A stretch of 64,000 nucleotides of DNA. It comes from Stomoxys calcitrans. Its lineage: Eukaryota; Arthropoda; Insecta; Diptera; Muscidae. Within the stretch, counting starts at the first letter, position 1, and each line of letters opens with the position of its first letter. The stretch is from positions 21,118,643-21,182,642 of the forward strand of contig NC_081555.1 of the NCBI RefSeq assembly GCF_963082655.1. Direction: 5' to 3'. The notes beneath the pieces were generated by a model, which was not told where the DNA came from, made no database searches, and saw only the letters and a program-made list of their open reading frames with translations. Shown here in pieces: positions 57,860 through 64,000 of this stretch. The position numbers were made by a program, and so were the translations under genes.

Positions 57860-59240
57860 CTCTCTATCTCTAAATGAATATAACTTGCTTTAAAACAAAA
57901 AATTACATGTGCTTTTGAAAAGTGATTTTCATATACCACTTTCATTTGTACCACACCACATGTACAACTCTAACTGTGCTAAATTTGACATGTCATAAGA
58001 CACCTACATACCGTGTAATAGAGCCTTATTGAAACATTAAAATAGGTTAAATGACAGTTCTATAAAGAAAATCTGTCAAATAAACCTATTTCAAATCTAC
58101 ATTAAAGTTTGTGAAAACTTCCTAAAATCTATGAAATTTTTTTTCCAAATTAAAAAAAAAAATTAATCCTATTATGTTTCTTACTAAAATTTTAATCCTG
58201 TGTTTTATATTTTAAGCATTTTGTTTGTTGAAGAAACTCCCATATTTAATATTGTCTGGTTTGCCTTTTAAGTAAAATAGTTGTGGGGAATTTTGTGGCT
58301 TTTCAATGCGTTTGTACTTCCCCTTCAGCTTAGCGCTTGAGAGGAGACCATATGGAAAGTTCCATCAAACGAAAAAAAAAAAATAAAAGTACATTAAAAC
58401 ACTTGCTGTGTTGTTCTCTATTCGTTATTAACTTTCCTGACATTTTATGATGAATCATCCATTTTGATTAATCTTTCAACGAAAAATAAAAAATAAGAGT
58501 AAAAGGGAAAAGTACGCAAAAAAAAGTTAATAACTCATCATTTACGTTGAAGGTTGCATGCTTCTAGTGAAATAGAGGAGATGGGTCAGGGTTGTTTGCA
58601 GTACAACGATAAACATGCCTGTCTTAAAATTATATTGAACCAGCCAGTCATTGGCCAAATATACAAAAAAAAAAAAAACAGGTGGCAACATAAGCTTTCC
58701 ACCCTACCGTATATAAACCTTGCGTCCGACGAAATTATCGGTAAAATAGCATAGTAAAGTATACTGGAAACATACACAGCAAACGACTATCAGTATTATA
58801 TAATGCTCTCCTTTAAATTTGGAAGAAACATAACTAAGAATGAGAGCAAATACATGAAAGTGGAACGTGAACAAGCTGGACGCCTCGAAATTTCTAGGAG
58901 AAACTGATGGGCAATAGAATGCGCCAGACGTCCAGTGGGATGAGCGATGAGCATCATAGAGAGCGGATGCAATAAATCACAGCCACGACTTAAAAAGCAG
59001 AGATTAACTGGACCCACAGTACACTGGTATAGCGACGCCATAGCTGAGCAACAAAGTAACGGCATAAAACTAAGAGCCTAAACCCAATCAAAGAGTCAGT
59101 GTCAAGTTGTTTTACATGCATTTTATATGGGAAAGCAAAACCCGCCTTGGCTAGAGTCAGAGTCTAGCGTCATGACGCTGAAATAGAATTTATTCTATTT
59201 TTACAGCGTTGCCCTCAATGTTCTCTTCTCTCAGCCAAGA
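57860..59240. other. Spacer between inverted repeats I, no clear gene
   Basis: 58790-59090 reads on the plus strand as a GC-richer, broken coding-like stretch (EREQAGRLEISRRN then a stop; LKKQRLTGPTVHWYSDAIAE), probably LINE ORF1-type debris, but I cannot assign it. The rest is AT-rich. Confidence 0.35.
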
Positions 59241-59250
59241 TATATTCATG

Positions 59251-59466
59251 CAACAACAAAATATTGAGTGCACTATCTGTCAAAATCAGTTATTAGTGCA
59301 ACTCTGATTTTGTGTATAATACTACTTCGCGCCATTTTTCGTTGTTTATGTGAATATGGTTATTAACTATAATACACACACACATCTAAAACTCGTTGAC
59401 ATATAGTGCACTTCGCGAGAAAAAATTTACTCAGCTGTTTACGGTACACTACCTGTTAATTATGTC
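59251..59466 (-). repeat. Repeat I, copy 2 (inverted)
   Basis: CAACAACAAAATATTGAGTG to CCTGTTAATTATGTC, the reverse complement of 57637-57850 with scattered differences. Confidence 0.75.
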
Positions 59467-59849
59467 ATGATCTCAGCATATTCCTCACTGAAAATGTTGC
59501 CACATTTTTATGAAAATTCGTTATGTTCCCAACAATTTTCAGATAATTTTACTAAACATATGTTTACAAAATTGCAGAAGTTTTTATGTTAAATTGACAA
59601 GATTGCAATACAATTTAAATGAATTTTCGTGTACTGCGAAGTTATTAAAAAGTGTTAGAACTGTAATAATTAAATAACATCTTCAACACCAATCTCGCTG
59701 TTTCTCTGCCATCCCTCAAATTTGACTCCAGACTTGGTGTCTCTTATTTGGTTACGCCGCTAGCTATTTTTATGGGTGTGACTCTTGATTCTTTGGTTGG
59801 GTTTAAACTCTAAGATGTAGAAAAATTACTGCTGGCCGCAAGAGTGCTG

Positions 59850-60345
59850 CTGAGACAGAACACATTCTATGCAAGTAGGCAAAAAAGTTCCATGCTGCCG
59901 TAATAGAAAGAAGCAAGAAAGAAAAGTGGGAGAAATCAAGAGAAGATACAAACCGAAACCCCTTGGGGTCCCGCATACAAAAATGTGATGGAAAAACTAG
60001 GCACACGGAGCCAGCGGCGGTGATGGACGGAAGAACAATGAAGTATATAGTCCAAAAACACATCCGCCGACACGACCGATGAAAATTGTGAAGAGCCCAC
60101 AGAAAACATAAACTCTTTCACGATGGAAACGCGGCCCGCAGCCTTCATAGCAAAAAACCCCCTCCATACCAGAAAAACACCCGGAATACCGACCGAGGTC
60201 ATCAGTCCGACAGCTTAAAACCGATAATAATTTCTTCTGAAAAAGTTCAACCGGTGGTTACTGGAAGGAGGAATTTCTCCTGAGAAAGTTCAATCGGTGG
60301 CTAAAAGAAGGAGTTTTCCTGGAGGTATGAAAGAAACAGGCTCGA
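59850..60345 (+). mobile_element. LINE ORF2 fragment upstream of RT
   Basis: Plus-strand reading KKSGRNQEKIQTETPWGPAY, KNVMEKLGTRSQ, ENCEEPTENINSFTME, then KTPGIPTEV and FNRW resembles the linker and first RT motif region of jockey-type LINEs (usual form K.PG.DG.P.EV....FN). Several stops and frameshifts. Confidence 0.65.
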
Positions 60346-60349
60346 AAAG

Positions 60350-60500
60350 AGGTGTTCACCCATTATCCAGTGTTAGCTTTTCGCAATTGTGGGGTAGTGA
60401 CACAACAGGTACTCGACCGTCTTGCACTCCTGTTCGCCATCGCACATCCTGCAAAAGTTTGCCTCTCCCTGCGACCAGCGCGACGTCAAAGACCTGAGCA
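60350..60500 (-). mobile_element. LINE C-terminal zinc-finger fragment, reverse
   Basis: Minus-strand reading SQGEANFCRMCDGEQECKTV, then EYLLCHYPTI, is the Cys-rich end of ORF2. It sits between two plus-strand LINE pieces. Confidence 0.65.
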
Positions 60501-60549
60501 GATCTCCGAAATGCCAGTCGGAACCTTTGCATTCATCACACCAAGAGAC

Positions 60550-60745
60550 ACGGAAGGTGCAGAGCCCAAACTGCGACAGGTGATTGGCTGTACTCCCACG
60601 GCTTGCAACTTGCGATGCACAAGACAGAGTTGCTACTCCCAGTGGAAGTGGATATGCGCATAGACAACATGCTTATGAGGATAACGCTGCAATTTAGTAG
60701 GCGCAGACAGCGAACTAAGGGACCGGACACTGCAGACAGCATGTC
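60550..60745 (+). mobile_element. LINE RT fragment
   Basis: LQLAMHKTELLLPVEVDMRI followed by DNMLMRI matches the region after the RT catalytic box. The open frame continues into the reverse strand of the gypsy element, which is a chance extension. Confidence 0.6.
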
Positions 60746-61775
60746 AAACAAAATACCGGTCGATAAACACCAACAACATAGCATTACCGTGTTTAGTTAT
60801 CGGCAGGGAATCCAAAACATCGACACACACTGTAGCCCACGGCTCATCGGGGATACTTCGCAATATCTCTCCTGCTGGTGCCCTCTGATTCGGCTTATAC
60901 CACTGACAGAATTCACAGCTGCAGACGAATTTAGTTATAACACGCAGCATTCCCTGCCAGTAGTACCGGTTACATACCCGGTTTATTTGTCTTCCGTACG
61001 CCCAAGTGGCCTGCTGCCAGCTGACTATGATACAAACAAACGGGAACGGGTAGAGGAGTTTCCAGGGTGTGCAATGACGATGGAGGTGGCCATTAACCGC
61101 GGAATAGGGCGTGCCCAGTTTTGATCTGAGAACAGTCTTCAGCAATTCCCCCAACAGCTCGGTTCAGAGCTTTTATGGCTTGACGGAAAAGGGCATCTAC
61201 GACCACATAGGGTCCCCCTTTACGGTACTTGATCGTATATGTGTATTGTTGTAGTTCCAAAGCCCATCTTACTAACTAACCAAGTGATTGTCAATGGAAT
61301 TATGGCATTTGACGGCCAGATGGTCCGTTAGTAGCTGGAACGGGTATACCTCTAGATATGGCCTCATTTTCCTTATTACCTACACAATGGCAACGCATTC
61401 CTTCTCAGTTGCTGAGTAGTTCTTCTCGGCTGCATTTAGGATTCGACTGGCATATGCGATAATTCGCTCAACCTCTTCGAACACTTGGAAAGTACTTCTG
61501 CAATCGGTTTGCAGGAGGAACATTCGGCCGATGTCTGGATACGTTAGCTCAGGCGCCTGGGTTCGAACACCCTTTGCTGCTCCTCTGTCCATTTTCAGTG
61601 TTTTCTCTATTTTAAGAGTGACATCAGAGTCACACTTGTCATGAAACGGGCCAGGTTCTACACGGCGAGGTTCAACACCCAAAGAGAAGAGGATGATATT
61701 TAAACGGATCATACACGGACCATATGAGAGGAGACTATCGAGAGATGGCAACAAAGGTGGAGAAATGAGACTCAT
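60744..61775 (-). mobile_element. Ty3/gypsy-type pol remnant: RNase H and integrase, broken
   Basis: In minus-strand order, 61380-61560 encodes an RNase H-like segment (MFLLQTDCRSTFQVFEEVER, then IIAYASRILNAAEKNYSATE). After a stop, 61260-61370 continues as MRPYLEVYPFQLLTDHLAVK. 60744-61154 has the integrase zinc-binding region ending CEFCQWYKPNQ and the start of the integrase core with its first acidic motif (VCVDVLDSLP). Protease, most of RT and the rest of integrase are missing, and there are in-frame stops between the blocks, so it is inactive. No LTRs were recognised. Confidence 0.75.
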
Positions 61776-61789
61776 GGCTGGTAGACGCG

Positions 61790-62060
61790 ACGACTTATGC
61801 CCGATGTACGGATTTTAACCGATAGGAAACACGGCGCTATCATCTATTACGTTACACAGATGTTGACAGGCCGTGGTTACTTTCGGAAATACCTACCAAG
61901 AATGGGCAAATACTCTTCTAGCAAATGCATTTATGACGAGCTAGAAGTTGCAGATTCTTTCACTGCGAGCGCTAGTTCGAAAGACTCAGGGAACGGGAAT
62001 CAGATAAAGGCGATGCGATGCGATACGCCGACCAAGTACTGCATAGAAAGATGTACTTGA
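61790..62060 (+). mobile_element. LINE ORF2 C-terminal fragment, second family
   Basis: MLTGRGYFRKYLPRMGKYSS followed by SKCIYDELEVADS resembles the Cys/His-rich C-terminus of another LINE subfamily. Opposite in direction to the gypsy pol remnant it abuts. Confidence 0.6.
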
Positions 62061-63215
62061 ACGCTAGGGTGTAGAGTATGAACGCGGAAGTCTAAAAGCA
62101 GACACAATGAAGATGAAAAACAACGGAGTCCGACACAAGGCGAATAACGTACTCTTCACATGCGTACAGCATTTTTCCATCCTAACTTGCAAAAATAATC
62201 AGCTTTGCCTCTTTCAACATATCAACAGTTATTGAAAAAAAATCTGAGATAAGAAATGTCATAAAATTCTTCACTTCATTTTACTCACTGTAATCATTCT
62301 CTATATGTAGCTTTGCATTCAAAAATATCTCAGAAAAAAACCATGCAAGTAGCAAAAGTGTGAGTCAGCGCCCAAAAAAAAAAAACAAAAAAGAAAAAAA
62401 AATTAAATCCGATAATGATCTTAAAACCAGTTTTCTTTGCACATTTTTGCTGTTGGTACCAAAGAAAAAAGGCAAGAGCTATTTAACAAATAAGTACATA
62501 AAAACAATGCAATACCGAGATAAAGATGATACTCTTTCACACTTCTAGGACACTGAAAATTTGATTTAAAAATAAAATTAAAATAAAATCCATTTTTTAA
62601 ACTTGTACTCTGTATGTTTGAATTCTTATTTCGGATGGATCTATCAACAAATTTTCTTGAGTGTAGACATGCATATTTTAAGAGTGCTGCATATACCCAC
62701 AATTTTTCTTAAGTGTAGACTTGCATAAGAGATATAGAAATAATCGCACGCAATGCTATGACGCACGGAGTCTATATAAACAAATAAAAAAAATCAAAAT
62801 GTTGCTATATTTGTATTTATGTGCCAACGCATTTCGATTTTTTTTCTCTTTGAATAATTGATGAGCGAGGTCATTGTATAATTTAAAGTTTACTTTGAAA
62901 ACAAAAATTACGTTATAAGTGTGCTCACACAGTAGTTTCGTCCAACTCTTAGTTTGCGAATAAGAGTAAATGATTTTTTTCAAAATCGGTTTTTTGATAG
63001 GAAAATAAATGGATAAGAAATAAAATGAAGAAATTCAGAAATTTCTACGGAAACTATCATCAACGGATAGAAAAAAGGTAAAGAACTTTGAAAAATTAAA
63101 GCACATTTTATGTCAATCGGATTTGTTGCATTGTATTATAGGCAATCTGGCAGCACTAGACTTACTATGATAATTCACAATACCATTCACAATTAACTGC
63201 ACAATAACATTCATA
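62061..63215. other. AT-rich unique DNA
   Basis: No supported gene. Near-duplicate phrase TTTCTTGAGTGTAGACATGC (62652) and TTTCTTAAGTGTAGACTTGC (62705). Confidence 0.35.
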
Positions 63216-63218
63216 CTC

Positions 63219-63340
63219 AATAATCCGCTAGTCCAGTTGATAGTGCGTTCGTACAAGTACAAGCCTTGTGGGTTCGATTTGCACTTTAGAGACTCGGTCT
63301 GTTACTACAAAATATATATGCGGTGTCAAAAAGGATTACA
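63219..63340 (+). mobile_element. Second tRNA-like SINE or tRNA pseudogene
   Basis: CTAGTCCAGTTGATAGTGCG fits an RNA polymerase III A box (TAGTCCAGTTG), and GGGTTCGATTTGCAC about 45 bp downstream fits a degraded B box. The sequence differs from the 43.7-kb SINE family. It does not fold into a full cloverleaf by eye, so it is not a functional tRNA. Confidence 0.55.
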
Positions 63341-63689
63341 AATTATCTGAGTGATATTGATTACAGACTGATTGTAATACATAGCCTGGTATTCACAATT
63401 TGATCACATACATCGCCTTCGATCAATCTCAATATTGTACGATTCCGGTATCTAGGTGAATCCCCTCGTATCCTGTGGAAAATGCGTTTTCATCAAAACC
63501 CTCAATATGTCCTCCGTTGCCTCTGCCCTCACTGCCATGTCGACTACTAACGTTTCACTTTGGACATGGGTTGTTAAGAGAAACTAGTTCATCTTTTCGG
63601 CGTCATTAGCGCCATCGCAGAGGAGCTTGCAGGAGTCACGTTTTGCCGTTCTGATCATCTTATTGTCAAACTTGTTATTACTTATGTTT

Positions 63690-63895
63690 TTTACTTGTTT
63701 GCAATTTGTTGACGTCAAATACAAATTGAATAAATAAGATATATAAAATTTATATATTGCAAGCCGTATTTTAAAAGATTTAAAATAAAAAGAAACAAAT
63801 TATCCATGGAAGTGCAATGTGCTTAGTTTTTTGAGAGAAAAACAATGATGACATTTATTATCATTCACAATAGGCAGATTTTGACAATCTTATAT
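63690..63895 (+). repeat. MITE family G, partial copy
   Basis: TGCAAGCCGTATTTTAAAAG, ATTCACAATAG at 63863-63873, and GCAGATTTTGACAATCTTAT. Confidence 0.65.
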
Positions 63896-63936
63896 AAATG
63901 AATCCTGAGAAAAGCCAACAAAAAGTGAATACAAAC

Positions 63937-64000
63937 GAGTAAAAGCTCGTTAAATTCGGCCGGGCCGAAACTTAGATACCCTCCACCATGGATCGCATAG
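63937..64000 (+). repeat. R repeat head, cut by the window edge
   Basis: AAATTCGGCCGGGCCGAAAC and TACCCTCCACCATGGATCGC; continues beyond the window. Confidence 0.7.

Noticed and set aside
60603..61124. 173-codon plus-strand frame
   Set aside because: Only the first 45 or so codons are LINE-derived. The rest is the opposite strand of the gypsy integrase region.
63219..63300. Functional tRNA gene
   Set aside because: Box B is degraded and acceptor and anticodon stems do not pair by eye.

Overview
This window looks like nuclear DNA from a higher fly, probably a muscid or other calyptrate. The evidence is AT-rich, intron-rich sequence, a glutamine/alanine-rich insect-type regulatory protein split over long introns, an insect mitochondrial nad5 fragment, and a very dense load of decayed transposons (jockey-like LINEs, a Ty3/gypsy pol remnant, mariner-type elements, tRNA-derived SINEs and several MITE families). 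I cannot name the species from sequence alone.

Only one convincing host gene is visible. It lies on the minus strand: a 446-codon first coding exon (15481-16818), a 24-codon exon (15179-15250), then either a terminal exon ending in a stop (8468-8623) or a 64-codon exon (2359-2552) whose GTAAGT donor leads out of the left edge. All junctions are phase 0 and all have good splice signals. I do not recognise the family. Roughly 16.8-19.7 kb is the 5' flank and possible 5' UTR. The long introns are filled with repeats.

Layout: 0.2-1.4 kb holds a nad5 NUMT, a MITE and a LINE reverse-transcriptase scrap. 2.3-16.8 kb is the gene, with MITEs, a 598-bp foldback mariner derivative and LINE scraps in its introns. 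19.7-35.8 kb is a mosaic of nested MITEs, long interspersed 'R' repeats (GGCCGGGCCGAATCT-type) and two LINE ORF2 remnants. 36-41.8 kb mixes simple-sequence-rich unique DNA with more MITEs. 42.3-48.5 kb is an unusual palindromic minisatellite locus (about 30-31 bp units), interrupted by 1.7 kb of ordinary DNA and by two SINEs. 49.3-51.3 kb is two abutting R repeats. 51.3-57 kb is mostly unique AT-rich DNA with an inserted MITE pair. 59.8-62.1 kb is a patchwork of LINE fragments in both orientations around a gypsy pol remnant. 63.2 kb carries a second tRNA-like SINE.

The most unusual observations are an 11-mer, ATTCACAATAG, found at 20 exact sites on either strand and shared by several otherwise different repeat families; the minisatellite, whose unit is built of two adjacent hairpins with variants that keep the pairing; and the perfectly symmetric 199/200/199-bp foldback element carrying the transposase start at both ends. 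All protein calls come from reading translations by eye; no database search was run.
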